Below are positions 36,643-44,643 of a DNA stretch of 64,000 nt, piece by piece. Each line of letters begins with the position of its first letter. Within the stretch, counting starts at the first letter, position 1. Below the pieces are notes generated by a model. That model searched no databases. It worked only from the letters and a program-made list of their open reading frames with translations, and was not told the origin of the DNA. The DNA lies in NCBI GenBank assembly GCA_020523885.1, contig JAJAPY010000013.1, positions 1-64,000 on the forward strand. The letters are read 5' to 3'. Origin of the DNA: Candidatus Liberimonas magnetica (GTDB lineage Bacteria > Elusimicrobiota > Endomicrobiia > Endomicrobiales > JAFGIL01). Made by a program: the position numbers and the translations under genes.

Positions 36643-37171
36643 ACCGCACTACTCCCTCAAGGCTGTTTCCTGAAATCAGTTGTTTCTTCCTTGCGTTTGT
36701 CTTGTAATCATTCATTGCAAACATCAGGTCTTTTCTTAACTCTGCTATATCGCGCCAGCATGATATTTCCTGCTCTCTTTTATCTTTTTCAGAATCCAGT
36801 ATGCTTTTTTCGATGTCATTCCTTGCTTTGATAATTACTGGTGAGGTTGTGTCACAGAAAAGGTCTTCAAGCTGGAAGAGCCTGCTTCGCTGTCCTGATA
36901 TTGAATAATCTATTTTGTTCAGGTTATTGTATTTTATCCCTATTCTTTCCTTTATCTGCGATATGGTGTTAATGACTGAGCTTTTTGCAAAAGCTGTCTT
37001 GTCAGCAAACAATAGGTCAATTTCGTCTTTGGAATCCCTGCATGATTGCATTTCCATAAACCTATTCAATAGAGTCAGGTCTTCCTTGTCTGCATATATC
37101 GGGATAAAGCCATTATTCTTTTCCTTCTTGCAGTATTCCAAGTCCTTTATGATTTTGTATTCAAGTTTCAT
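36635..37171 (-). CDS. Partner protein of HerA paralogue A
   Basis: A 178-residue helical protein (KEDLTLLNRFMEMQSCRDSK, KARNDIEKSILDSEKDKREQ) with no recognised domain. Its stop overlaps the HerA-like start by 8 bases, so translation is coupled and a complex is likely. Minus-strand motif TTAGGACATAGCTTTTA (37196-37216) sits 25 bases before its ATG. It diverges from the histone-fold gene across a shared 108-bp control region. Confidence 0.6.
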   Translation of the reverse strand: MKLEYKIIKDLEYCKKEKNNGFIPIYADKEDLTLLNRFMEMQSCRDSKDEIDLLFADKTAFAKSSVINTISQIKERIGIKYNNLNKIDYSISGQRSRLFQLEDLFCDTTSPVIIKARNDIEKSILDSEKDKREQEISCWRDIAELRKDLMFAMNDYKTNARKKQLISGNSLEGVVRYE

Positions 37172-37195
37172 CTCTTTTAAGTGGCAATCAGTTCC

Positions 37196-37216
37196 TTAAA
37201 AGCTATGTCCTAATTC
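37196..37216 (-). promoter_or_regulatory. TTAGGACA motif 3, minus strand
   Basis: Minus strand reads GAATTAGGACATAGCTTTTAA, upstream of the HerA operon. It lies 20 bases from the plus-strand copy at 37237, so a divergent control region carries two opposed copies. Confidence 0.6.
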
Positions 37217-37236
37217 ACGGGAAGGGGATAACTTCT

Positions 37237-37257
37237 CTTTTAGGACACTCCTTTTAT
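37237..37257 (+). promoter_or_regulatory. TTAGGACA motif 4, plus strand
   Basis: CTTTTAGGACACTCCTTTTAT, upstream of the histone-fold gene. The frame's earliest ATG (37256) falls inside this motif, which favours a later start at 37280. Confidence 0.6.
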
Positions 37258-37279
37258 GTGGCCCTGCCTGCTTATGTCA

Positions 37280-37450
37280 ATGAAAAAGATAGTTGTAGTT
37301 GAAAGCAGGATAAGGGATTTGATTGAAGGTGTGAGCCTGTCCTCTGATTTTATCCCTGCCTTGAGTTTAAGGGTTGAAACTTTAGTCAAAGAAGCAAAAA
37401 GGAGAGCTGAATCAAATGGAAGAAAGACATTGCAATCAAAAGACCTGTAA
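37280..37450 (+). CDS. Bacterial histone-fold protein (single domain)
   Basis: A 56-residue protein from ATG 37280 (37274 also possible): MKKIVVVESRIRDLIEGVSL, then SSDFIPALSLRVETLVKEAK, and RRAESNGRKTLQSKDL. The order (V-x-S/ESRI-D, DF-x-x-AL-x-x-x-V, A-x-x-R-A-x-x-NGRKTL-x-x-x-DL) matches bacterial singlet histones such as Bd0055 of Bdellovibrio and DUF1931. Those fold as dimers and bind or bend DNA. On a mobile element it could compact or mark the element's DNA. The downstream small Cys-rich gene overlaps its 3' end. Clear family pattern; role is inference. Confidence 0.78.
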   Translation: MKKIVVVESRIRDLIEGVSLSSDFIPALSLRVETLVKEAKRRAESNGRKTLQSKDL

Positions 37451-37565
37451 ATATTGCGGAGAGAAAGTTGAGGGGCTTTTTGAGTCTGTCCGAGTATTTA
37501 GGGGTAGTGTGATTGAAACACGGACAATATGTTTTAGCTGTTATTTTCTTGAACGTTGCATATAA
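37416..37565 (+). CDS. 49-residue Cys-rich zinc-binding protein
   Basis: ATG 37416 lies after AGGAG. The peptide is MEERHCNQKTCKYCGEKVEG... to CFSCYFLERC: C-x4-C-x2-C at the front and C-x2-C at the end, consistent with one zinc ribbon. It overlaps the histone gene by 35 bases in another frame and is probably coupled to it. Confidence 0.6.
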   Translation: MEERHCNQKTCKYCGEKVEGLFESVRVFRGSVIETRTICFSCYFLERCI

Positions 37566-37575
37566 TAAATCCTGC

Positions 37576-37596
37576 CTTTTAGGACACGCCTTTTAT
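37576..37596 (+). promoter_or_regulatory. TTAGGACA motif 5, upstream of ssb
   Basis: CTTTTAGGACACGCCTTTTAT, nearly identical to the copy at 37237. The ssb start is 185 bp further on, after a hairpin. Confidence 0.6.
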
Positions 37597-37631
37597 ATTC
37601 CAATTACCTAAATATTTTAACTCATTTCAGT

Positions 37632-37674
37632 AAAAGCACGGGGTTTCATAAGCAAACCCAATGCGTGCTTTTTA
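37632..37674 (+). terminator. Hairpin in the ssb leader, terminator or attenuator
   Basis: AAAAGCAC pairs with GTGCTTTT and inside it GGGTTT pairs with AAACCC, then TTAGG. It lies between the TTAGGACA motif and ssb, so it may attenuate the transcript. Confidence 0.6.
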
Positions 37675-37780
37675 GGGCGATTTAATTCGTCGAGTATGTA
37701 ATTCTTTCGACTTATTCGGAGATATGGAAAATAAACAGGCTGTTTGTCTCAACAAAAATTGACAAAGGAGGCAAACATTT

Positions 37781-38110
37781 ATGAATAGTTTCTCGTGCAG
37801 TGGCAAGGTATCAAAAATCAGTGAGCCGATTTTCTTAAATGAAAACACAATGGCTCTGCGTTTTACGGTAATGGCGGTAAATGGGCAGGTGGATTCCCAG
37901 GGCAAACCTCGTGCTGATTACGTTCCCTGTATCCTGTTCAATCCGAGTGAGGAGCTACAGGGAGTATTTGCAGGGGATAAAACTGGTTTTGTCGTGGAGT
38001 TTTCAGGGAAAGTATCAAGCACCAACCTGCCTAATCCAAATCAAGGAGGAAAGAAAAGCTTCAGAACAGAAGTAATAGTTTACAAGAACACTCTTCTATT
38101 GAAGAGCTAA
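37781..38110 (+). CDS. ssb: Single-stranded DNA-binding protein (SSB-like OB fold)
   Basis: A 109-residue protein with the SSB-type pattern: FSCSGKVSKISEPIFL, LRFTVMAVNGQ, DYVPCILFNPSEELQGVFAG, FVVEFSGKVSSTNLPN and RTEVIVYKNTLLLKS. It is shorter than chromosomal SSB and lacks the acidic C-terminal tail that recruits partners, as in some plasmid or phage versions. Strong ribosome-binding site (AAAGGAGG). Presumably protects single-stranded DNA during replication or transfer of the element. A terminator follows at 38168. Confidence 0.75.
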   Translation: MNSFSCSGKVSKISEPIFLNENTMALRFTVMAVNGQVDSQGKPRADYVPCILFNPSEELQGVFAGDKTGFVVEFSGKVSSTNLPNPNQGGKKSFRTEVIVYKNTLLLKS

Positions 38111-38167
38111 ATCAAAGAGCAAACAGCCTGTTTGCAGTAGTTTGTCAGCAAAGCAGTAATAATCGGG

Positions 38168-38202
38168 GCCTGCCGGTCTAGTAATGCCGGCAGGTCTTTT
38201 TT
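38168..38202 (+). terminator. Terminator after ssb
   Basis: CCTGCCGG (38169-38176) pairs perfectly with CCGGCAGG (38187-38194), followed by TCTTTTTT. Confidence 0.9.
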
Positions 38203-38220
38203 CTATTGGAGGCAGTAATT

Positions 38221-38754
38221 ATGAACGTATTTGAGTATGAAGGGAAAAAGTGCATTTCAATTAATGGCAAAGATTATTTTTTAATCAGGGGATATGCAAA
38301 GCATTATGACAAATACATTTTTGTGCAGGTTGCAGGGAATACTCCTTTGCATAAAGAGGATATGCCGACAAAAGATTGGGAAATTGTCAGCAGTAAAGCA
38401 GATGATAAAAAGTCATGGATTGCTTATGTCAAAAGCTATTTCAGCTATGACACCGGAAAGGCGACTTCCGTTTTAGCGTTTTTAGGTGCAACAACGGCAG
38501 GCTCATATTATGTTGCGCTTAATTTTATCGCAAAGAAGTTCGGCATAGACCTGCCTGCCGATAAAATACACAAACTTGCTGATAAGTATTCAAAAGGAAA
38601 GAGCGAACATTTCTGCATAAGCGAGTTTGCGGATAACGGGAATACCGGGCAGAGCATGGTTTTAGTTGAGTTTAACGCAGGATTTGACGAAGAAATGGCT
38701 TTTGAAATTCTTAACTTCTCAAAAAAAGGAGATGATAAAAATGAGATTCATTAA
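38221..38754 (+). CDS. Protein of unknown function, backbone
   Basis: A 177-residue protein from ATG 38221, with TTGGAGG before it; the 15-base extension upstream contains the ribosome-binding site itself. Soluble, mixed alpha/beta (EGKKCISINGKDYFLIRGYA, GKATSVLAFLGATTAGSYYV). Unrecognised. The 3' end overlaps the next small gene by 14 bases. Confidence 0.6.
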   Translation: MNVFEYEGKKCISINGKDYFLIRGYAKHYDKYIFVQVAGNTPLHKEDMPTKDWEIVSSKADDKKSWIAYVKSYFSYDTGKATSVLAFLGATTAGSYYVALNFIAKKFGIDLPADKIHKLADKYSKGKSEHFCISEFADNGNTGQSMVLVEFNAGFDEEMAFEILNFSKKGDDKNEIH

Positions 38755-38908
38755 GAAAAAGAGCGTTATGGAATGTGTGAAAACAATTTCGGGAAGAAAG
38801 AGAATCATATCAAGAAGATTTTATCTATGGCTTGACGCAAGAGTCCAAACGGCAATAGAGGACGTCGTAAAAAGAACGGGCGGTAACAAACGAATAGAAG
38901 GATTTTAG
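38741..38908 (+). CDS. 55-residue basic protein, possibly a second histone-fold protein
   Basis: ATG 38741, preceded by AAGGAG, overlaps the preceding stop. The sequence MRFIKKKSVMECVKTISGRK, RIISRRFYLWLDARVQTAIE, DVVKRTGGNKRIEGF can be aligned with the histone-fold order of the 37280 product: a basic start, then I-S-x-x-F-x-x-x-L-D-x-x-V, then A/V-x-R-x-x-x-N-x-R-x. The canonical NGRKTL and DL are only partly kept (GGNKRI). Basic charge fits DNA binding. The histone assignment is tentative. Confidence 0.5.
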   Translation: MRFIKKKSVMECVKTISGRKRIISRRFYLWLDARVQTAIEDVVKRTGGNKRIEGF

Positions 38909-38921
38909 GAGGTAATCGTAT

Positions 38922-39164
38922 ATGAACGGCGAAGAACGCAACAACATTATTACTCATCTTGAAAACTGCGATACGTTTGACGGTTTTGTGATTAAAGATG
39001 AAAAGTGCAGGCAGTATTTTGTGTGTGCCATAACTTTGTTATCAAGGCAGAATGGCAATACATTCCTGCAAAAACTGAGAAGTTTAGGTTGTAAATCCTA
39101 CAAGCGAAAAATAGAGAATGAGGAGGTGGACAACGATGCAGACAGCAAAACAGATGGACAATGA
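38922..39164 (+). CDS. 80-residue protein of unknown function
   Basis: ATG 38922 after GGAGG. Contains two Cys in a helical region (EKCRQYFVCAITLLSRQ) and an acidic tail (ENEEVDNDADSKTDG). It overlaps the methylase-SNF2 start by 29 bases, so it is probably part of that operon. No family recognised. Confidence 0.55.
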   Translation: MNGEERNNIITHLENCDTFDGFVIKDEKCRQYFVCAITLLSRQNGNTFLQKLRSLGCKSYKRKIENEEVDNDADSKTDGQ

Positions 39165-42100
39165 TTTAAAGTCAACTGGCAGGCAGTCAAACAAAAACCT
39201 TAGTTTCAGGTTATACGGTAAAAGCAAACATCAGCAGTATTATACTCCGAACGAATTAGCGGACTGTATCTGTAAGATGCTGCTACCGGCGTTTGACGTA
39301 GAAAACATAGGATACCTTTCCGTGCTTGATCCGACCTGCGGTTCAGGGAGATTATTACTTCCCTGGAAGAATGTAAAAGCGCAGGTTTTAGGGATTGAAC
39401 TGGACAAGGAGATAGCAGTAGTAGCAAAACGGCTTATTGGCAAAGAAAACGTAAGAACAGGGGATTTGCTTGATTACGCCTCTTTACTGAACGGGTTTAA
39501 CCTTGCCGTATCAAACCCGCCTTATGGCATAAGATGGGACGTTAAGGATAAAAGCGTCAGCTTTGAGGCAACGTCTTACGGCGAGTCAATTGAAAGCCAG
39601 TCAGCAACAATAGAGATAATCACGCAGGCGCTTGGCTATAACGGGATTCTTGCAGCGATAATCCCTGCAACTACGTTTACAAACGCAAAAGATAGCGGGT
39701 TAAGGAAACACTTGTATTCAAACTATGACGTTCTGTTAAAAGCAACTCTGAAGAACGTATTTAAGGCAGAGTACAACATAGACGTTGTTGTTGATTTGGT
39801 AATCGCGCAAAAGAGCTATGTCCGTGATGAAAAAGAAAAAGCGGATTACGAAAAGCTTGAGATTGACATAATAAAAGATTTCGGCTGGCAGAATACTCTG
39901 ATTTCCGCAATGAAAAAGATAATTGAAGATAAGAAAATTGAAGTTATGTCTTCCAAAAGCGGCCACGTTCCGTTCCTGAATATGTTAGAGCCAGTTGAAA
40001 CTGAAAACAAGGCAAACATAACGTGCAGGGGCATATCAGGAAATGTATCTACAATAGCGTTGCTTAATTTTATCAATAAAACGGTAGAGGATTACAACGT
40101 AATTCAGGGAGTGCAGACAGGAATAGTTGATGCCTACCTGTCATCGGCTAACCTTATTAAACGAGGAATAAAGCCTGCAATGGAAATGCTGAAACATCTC
40201 GGCTTTAACGCTGAGGCAAAGAAAGAGGATATAGACCGTCTTGAGCGGTTAAAGGAAAAGTATGAGTTTCTTTCAATGCCAATCTATAAGCCAAAGAGCC
40301 ATCAGTTGCTTGCGTATTTTTATGACAAGGAGTACGAAGCTAAAGAAACAGTAAAAGATAAGGAAAATAGAGTGCTTTTTAAGGAAGGCAAAAAATATCA
40401 TCTTCACCCAAGCTGGGTAAGGAGAAAAGAATTAGCCAAGTTAGATAACGTGTATGATGAGCAGTCAAAAAAGAACTTTACAATAAAGACAGAGATTGAT
40501 AGGGGTTATCTTTCAATAAATGTCATAAGCGAGCAGGGTCAGAAAACATTCCGGGAGATAGACCTTGAGGACATAAAGACGTTTATTAAGGTGTTTCCTC
40601 TGCCGGATGTTGAGGACGTAAATGACAAATATCCAAAACTTGTTGAAAGTTATAGAAAAAGAATTGAATCGGAGTTTCCGTTTCTTTTTGACTATCAAAA
40701 AGAGGATTTAGCAAGGCTGGCTCTGAAGAATTTCGGTTATGTTGGCTATGAGATGGGCGGGGGCAAGACAGTAACATCTGTGTGCTGGGCAAAGTTAAGG
40801 AATTATAAGCATGTGCTTATTGTGTGCCAGTCAGGGCTTGTAGATAATTGGCTTAATGAACTGAACAAATTTGGTTTTAAGGTACAAAAGCTTACTACCC
40901 ACAGCTCTGTTGACAAATTAAAGGAACAGAAGAGAGCAGACCAAAAAACAGGTGAAACTATTTATTACATAACAAGTTATGAGTTTCTGTCTTTGGAATC
41001 CGGCAAGAGATACGATCCCTGGGACTGCATAGAGTATGACAAGGACGGCAACATAAGAAGAAAATCTACGGATAATAAATCAGAGAAATGCCCTTTATGC
41101 CACAGAAGTTTTTCGGATGCGATAAAGGAATGTCCTAAATGTAAAGAGCATGAAAAATGGACGGGCAATGTATGCCTTAAATGCGGTTATGTTGCATATA
41201 CCTACACTTCTGAAAGAAAATCATATCCTGCATACAAGCGAATCAGAAAAATGTTTGATGCCGTTATTGTTGATGAAGCGCAGATGGCTAAGACAAAGAA
41301 TTCGCTTAGAGGCAGAGCGGTAAGGGCATTAAAACCAAAAGGGAAGCTGATATTAACAGGCACTTTGATGAAAGGGTACATAACCGACATTTACTGGAAT
41401 GTTGGCTGGCTGCTTGGCTTTGGGAATCCCTTGTTTCCGTACAATTACGTTGGCGGCTCAAAATACTTTCTTAATGAGTTCGGAACTTTTGAGTTTGTGA
41501 CAAAGCAGTTTGAAGATACGTTAAGCGAGGGCAGGGCAAGGTTGATCCCTGAAGTATCAAACTTAAACAGGTTTTGGCGTATTATTGCCTCTTTTGCGGT
41601 AAGAAGATTAAAAGATGAGATGATAGAACTGCCGAAAAAGAACAAAAATATACTTCTTTTGCCAATGCACCAGGAACATGCGGACGTTTATAACCAGTTT
41701 CAGGAATGGGCAACAAAGACAATAAAAAAAGCAATGAACATGGCAGAAAGAAACGGCGGTGAAGTTAATATGGGCGTTATTTCTTCTGCTTTGTGGAAAC
41801 TAAGGTTTGCTGCAACTGTTCCTAACGCAAGGGATTATCTTTGTGATGGCAAAGGGCCTGATGCCGTTTTATCAAACGGTAGTTGGAACAAGGTAAATAA
41901 AATTGTTGAGCTTGCGGAACAGATTAAGCAGAGAAATGAAAAAGTAATAATTTTTTCAGCTTTAAGACCTATGGTGTCTGCTATATGTAAGAAGTTAAGA
42001 GACAAAGGCATTGAGTTCATTCCCATACTATCAAACCATAAAAGCAGCCAGAGGTTTGCAAAGATTGAGGAGTTCAGTGCAAACGGACACACGGCAATTG

Positions 42101-42621
42101 TAACAGGGCTTAACGTTCTTAACCGGGGATTTACAATAACTGCTGCAAATAACGTGATTATTTCGGACATTGAATATACACCCGAATCTACTTTACAGGC
42201 AGAAGACAGAGCGCACAGGACAGGCCAGCAAAAAGAGGTAAACGTTTATTACCTTTTTTCAAAAGGGAGCATAGACGAGCTAATGTTTGAGCTTGTATCA
42301 AAGAAACAGGCAGCAATATCAAATGCAATAGATGGCAAAGCTGCCTATTCTAATCTTGCCGAACTTCTTGAGGGCATGAAAGGCAATATTCAGATGGAAG
42401 TTGCAAAACGGATAACTGTAAACAAGCCAGTTGAAGCTGAAAAAAATGTCATTCCGGTTGCTCTAACAATAACAACTGATTACAAAGAACCTGCAAATAA
42501 CTTATGGAATGAACTATACAAGGCACAGTTAGAGATGTTAAAGAATAAAAGGGCAGAGAAACGAAAAAAAGTCCTTGAACATCTTGCACAGCCAACACTA
42601 TTTGACCAGATGAATAGTTAG
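39136..42621 (+). CDS. DNA adenine methyltransferase fused to an SNF2-type helicase
   Basis: A 1161-residue protein; ATG 39136 has GAGGAGG 8 bases upstream. Residues about 35-330 are an N6-adenine methylase (VLDPTCGSGRLLLPW motif I at about 65; SNPPYGIRWD motif IV at about 128). The C-terminal part is an SNF2 ATPase: YEMGGGKTVTSVCWAK (Walker A, about 540), VIVDEAQMAKTK (about 710), and AEDRAHRTGQQKEVNVYYLF (motif VI, about 1020). Between motifs I and II lies a Cys-rich insertion, CPLCHRSFSDAIKECPKC with a further CLKCGY, one or two zinc ribbons. Probably couples DNA remodelling or translocation to methylation, for element protection or replication. A related mechanism is seen in type ISP enzymes, but no nuclease is visible here. 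Confidence 0.85.
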   Translation: MQTAKQMDNDLKSTGRQSNKNLSFRLYGKSKHQQYYTPNELADCICKMLLPAFDVENIGYLSVLDPTCGSGRLLLPWKNVKAQVLGIELDKEIAVVAKRLIGKENVRTGDLLDYASLLNGFNLAVSNPPYGIRWDVKDKSVSFEATSYGESIESQSATIEIITQALGYNGILAAIIPATTFTNAKDSGLRKHLYSNYDVLLKATLKNVFKAEYNIDVVVDLVIAQKSYVRDEKEKADYEKLEIDIIKDFGWQNTLISAMKKIIEDKKIEVMSSKSGHVPFLNMLEPVETENKANITCRGISGNVSTIALLNFINKTVEDYNVIQGVQTGIVDAYLSSANLIKRGIKPAMEMLKHLGFNAEAKKEDIDRLERLKEKYEFLSMPIYKPKSHQLLAYFYDKEYEAKETVKDKENRVLFKEGKKYHLHPSWVRRKELAKLDNVYDEQSKKNFTIKTEIDRGYLSINVISEQGQKTFREIDLEDIKTFIKVFPLPDVEDVNDKYPKLVESYRKRIESEFPFLFDYQKEDLARLALKNFGYVGYEMGGGKTVTSVCWAKLRNYKHVLIVCQSGLVDNWLNELNKFGFKVQKLTTHSSVDKLKEQKRADQKTGETIYYITSYEFLSLESGKRYDPWDCIEYDKDGNIRRKSTDNKSEKCPLCHRSFSDAIKECPKCKEHEKWTGNVCLKCGYVAYTYTSERKSYPAYKRIRKMFDAVIVDEAQMAKTKNSLRGRAVRALKPKGKLILTGTLMKGYITDIYWNVGWLLGFGNPLFPYNYVGGSKYFLNEFGTFEFVTKQFEDTLSEGRARLIPEVSNLNRFWRIIASFAVRRLKDEMIELPKKNKNILLLPMHQEHADVYNQFQEWATKTIKKAMNMAERNGGEVNMGVISSALWKLRFAATVPNARDYLCDGKGPDAVLSNGSWNKVNKIVELAEQIKQRNEKVIIFSALRPMVSAICKKLRDKGIEFIPILSNHKSSQRFAKIEEFSANGHTAIVTGLNVLNRGFTITAANNVIISDIEYTPESTLQAEDRAHRTGQQKEVNVYYLFSKGSIDELMFELVSKKQAAISNAIDGKAAYSNLAELLEGMKGNIQMEVAKRITVNKPVEAEKNVIPVALTITTDYKEPANNLWNELYKAQLEMLKNKRAEKRKKVLEHLAQPTLFDQMNS

Positions 42622-42644
42622 TAAATACCCAAAAAACGAAAAGC

Positions 42645-42684
42645 AAAAGCCTATCGGGAACTAAAACCCTGGTAGGCTTTTTTT
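42645..42684 (+). terminator. Terminator after the methylase-SNF2 gene
   Basis: AAAAGCCTATCGGG pairs with CCCTGGTAGGCTTTT (a GU and one mismatch), then TTTT. Confidence 0.85.
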
Positions 42685-42706
42685 ACTTAAAAAGGAGGTG
42701 ATTATT

Positions 42707-43189
42707 TTGAATGAAGTAAATAAATGGTATGCGACCTTGATGTTATCTGTACACTGTCTTTGCGAGCAAGGATATAATCCCGAACGGATTATTGATATTG
42801 CAAAACTGCTTGAGCAGAAAACCGGCATAAAAGCAGATTCAGTAATCAGGGAAATTCAAAGAACAATTGACTTTCATATTGACTATGAAAAGCATGAAAT
42901 CAAAAACAGAAAATCGCGTGAAAGAGAAGTTAAACAGCAGGAAAAACACGAGCAAAAGTTCAATGAGCTACCCGCAGACATACAGCATATGATGATAATG
43001 GAAAACAGCGGAAGCTATCACAAGGCGGTTGATGTTTTGGCGAAAAAAGGCAGGAAATATGCCATGTCTTTTGCTGAAAAGCTGAACAAAAACCATAAGG
43101 AGTTTAACCATGTACAGCCCGAAAATCAAAGAGGAATTAATACCGAAGCTCTACAAAATTGCCCGGCAGAAGAACAAGCCCATGACTAA
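42707..43189 (+). CDS. Protein of unknown function
   Basis: A 160-residue helical protein. TTG 42707 is chosen because AAAGGAGGTG lies 7 bases upstream; the alternative GTG (42698) overlaps that site. It has KWYATLMLSVHCLCEQGYNP at the front and a basic coiled-coil middle (KNRKSREREVKQQEKHEQKF). The 3' end overlaps the RHH-like gene at 43110. Unrecognised. Confidence 0.55.
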   Translation: MNEVNKWYATLMLSVHCLCEQGYNPERIIDIAKLLEQKTGIKADSVIREIQRTIDFHIDYEKHEIKNRKSREREVKQQEKHEQKFNELPADIQHMMIMENSGSYHKAVDVLAKKGRKYAMSFAEKLNKNHKEFNHVQPENQRGINTEALQNCPAEEQAHD

Positions 43190-43265
43190 AATTGTCAATG
43201 AGATACTTGAAAGAGAGCTTGCCAGGATTGAGGCTGGAATCAAAAAGGAAGGTGATAACCAATGA
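43110..43265 (+). CDS. 51-residue ribbon-helix-helix-like protein
   Basis: ATG 43110 follows AAGGAG. The product, MYSPKIKEELIPKLYKIARQ, KNKPMTKIVNEILERELARI, EAGIKKEGDNQ, has the strand-helix-helix layout of CopG-like RHH regulators (I-P-K-L-Y-K-I-A-x-x-x-x-x-P-M-T-K-I-V-N-x-I-L-E). It overlaps the gene before and shares its stop with the ATG of the next (ATGA). Probably a local repressor. Confidence 0.65.
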   Translation: MYSPKIKEELIPKLYKIARQKNKPMTKIVNEILERELARIEAGIKKEGDNQ

Positions 43266-43462
43266 CAAAAACAGCTTGTATTTTCAGGAATGAGACAAAC
43301 GAAGTCAGGGAAAGTGGGGTAAAAACTGTTTCACTAATTCCAAAAATGAAGGCAGAAAAGCGATTCAGGGATGATGGCATGTGTCCTGAATGCTTTGCGG
43401 AAATGGTATTGCGTGAAGGCATAACGACTTGTGATTTATGTGGTTATGTTGAATGCGATTGA
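43262..43462 (+). CDS. 66-residue zinc-ribbon protein
   Basis: ATG 43262 overlaps the RHH gene stop. Two Cys pairs (CPECFAEM and CDLCGYVEC) form a likely zinc ribbon. Translationally coupled to the RHH gene. Function unknown. Confidence 0.55.
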   Translation: MTKTACIFRNETNEVRESGVKTVSLIPKMKAEKRFRDDGMCPECFAEMVLREGITTCDLCGYVECD

Positions 43463-43599
43463 AAGGAGTCAAAGGACCTGGGCATGTCTGAAAACTGCCT
43501 GTTTCCCTTTTGATAGTTGGATTTTGCATTTGCATTTTCAGGCTTCATTCCCCCTCATTCCTCTATTCCCCATCAACATCAATATCAGTGCAATGTTCA

Positions 43600-43813
43600 G
43601 TAAATCAACCCCCAGCCCGTAGGGCTGTATATATAACGCACGAAGTGCGAATACAAAAGAAATAATGGCGTAGCCATTAAAGTACTTATAAGGCACTTAT
43701 AACATAGTCCCTCATTGAGCGAACCTCAATGAACGAGTGAAACATCCTGCGAATTAGAGCGGTAGCGAAATGAGAGCTGACTACGGCAATTTAACGGAAG
43801 GCTTACGCCTTCC
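43600..43813. repeat. Array of short perfect hairpins, no gene
   Basis: Hairpins in a row: AGCCC-GTA-GGGCT (43614-43626), CGCAC-GAA-GTGCG (43637-43649), AATGGC-GTA-GCCATT (43664-43678), CATTGAG...CTCAATG (near 43714-43732), GGAAGGC-TTAC-GCCTTCC (43796-43813). Stems are 5-7 bp and loops mostly three bases. Candidates are an origin, a transfer site or RNA processing points. The last stem overlaps the 3' end of the next gene. Confidence 0.6.
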
Positions 43814-44213
43814 TGTGTATCTTCTCCAAAATCTTACCTAACTTCTTGGAATATTCCTCTTCATTCAAATTAATTCCTTTGGCATTCCTGTAATGCTCAA
43901 CCTCAAAATCATTAAGCACTATCCTGTCAAAAGGGTCATAGATATTTCGCAATTCCTTCAAGCGTTCATCAAAGAAATACAGCTTGTTTTCTACCCTGAC
44001 TACTTTAAGCCTTGTTGGCATTGTTGCGCCCATGCGTTCCGCTAAACTTCTTACTCTTTCGGTAAAATACGCTTGGCTTTTACCTTTCTCTATCCATCGC
44101 CCAAACTCCATAATCTCGGCTTCGCATTCTGGGCATTCACATGCCTCGTCAAGTTTTACGCTTGGGTGATATTCGCAATGAGTGCCTGCCTCAGTTTCAT
44201 TATTTTCTACCAT
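43803..44213 (-). CDS. Protein of unknown function with a Cys/His N-terminus
   Basis: A 136-residue protein. AAAGGAGG lies just before the ATG at 44213. The N-terminal part has HCEYHPSVKLDEACECPECE, Cys and His suited to bind one zinc. The C-terminus is basic and helical. It faces left, away from the SIR2-TPR gene. No family recognised. Confidence 0.55.
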   Translation of the reverse strand: MVENNETEAGTHCEYHPSVKLDEACECPECEAEIMEFGRWIEKGKSQAYFTERVRSLAERMGATMPTRLKVVRVENKLYFFDERLKELRNIYDPFDRIVLNDFEVEHYRNAKGINLNEEEYSKKLGKILEKIHRKA

Positions 44214-44643
44214 TTTATTTTAAACCTCCTTTCATTTTTATTCTTTTCTTTTATAAAAAACCCCCGATTATTGGGGGATAATTCCATTACTCCCCCTATG
44301 GATAGAACGGGGGTGGCGGATATGCGGGGGCAGTAAAATAAAGAATAAGCCCAAAAAACTTATATGGCTAGCTGAACGCATTGTGAAGCGCCTTATATGT
44401 TTTTAGCATAGAAGCCGTATCATTTTGTCTTAGGAAGGTATCAAAGAAGTTTAGAATATCTGGCTAACATACCATAAGGTTTTATCCTTAAAATATATCA
44501 GCGCAGGTATCCGTGTGCAATAAAATCAATGCAACGGAGTTTATATATTTTATTATATGGGGTGCTTAATAGCTACATGCTATTGTTCAATCATGTTTCT
44601 TATTCTATAATATGACCAATATAGTCTGCTTTAGGGGAGCATC
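44214..44643. other. Gene-poor control region between divergent genes
   Basis: Contains a minus-facing terminator-like hairpin (CCCCC/GGGGG, 44261-44277, T-run toward the left gene), another G/C-rich inverted stretch (CCCCCTATGG...GGGGGTGG near 44292-44318) and no gene I can support. The SIR2-TPR promoter is expected near 44580-44640, but no clean -35/-10 pair stands out. Confidence 0.5.
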
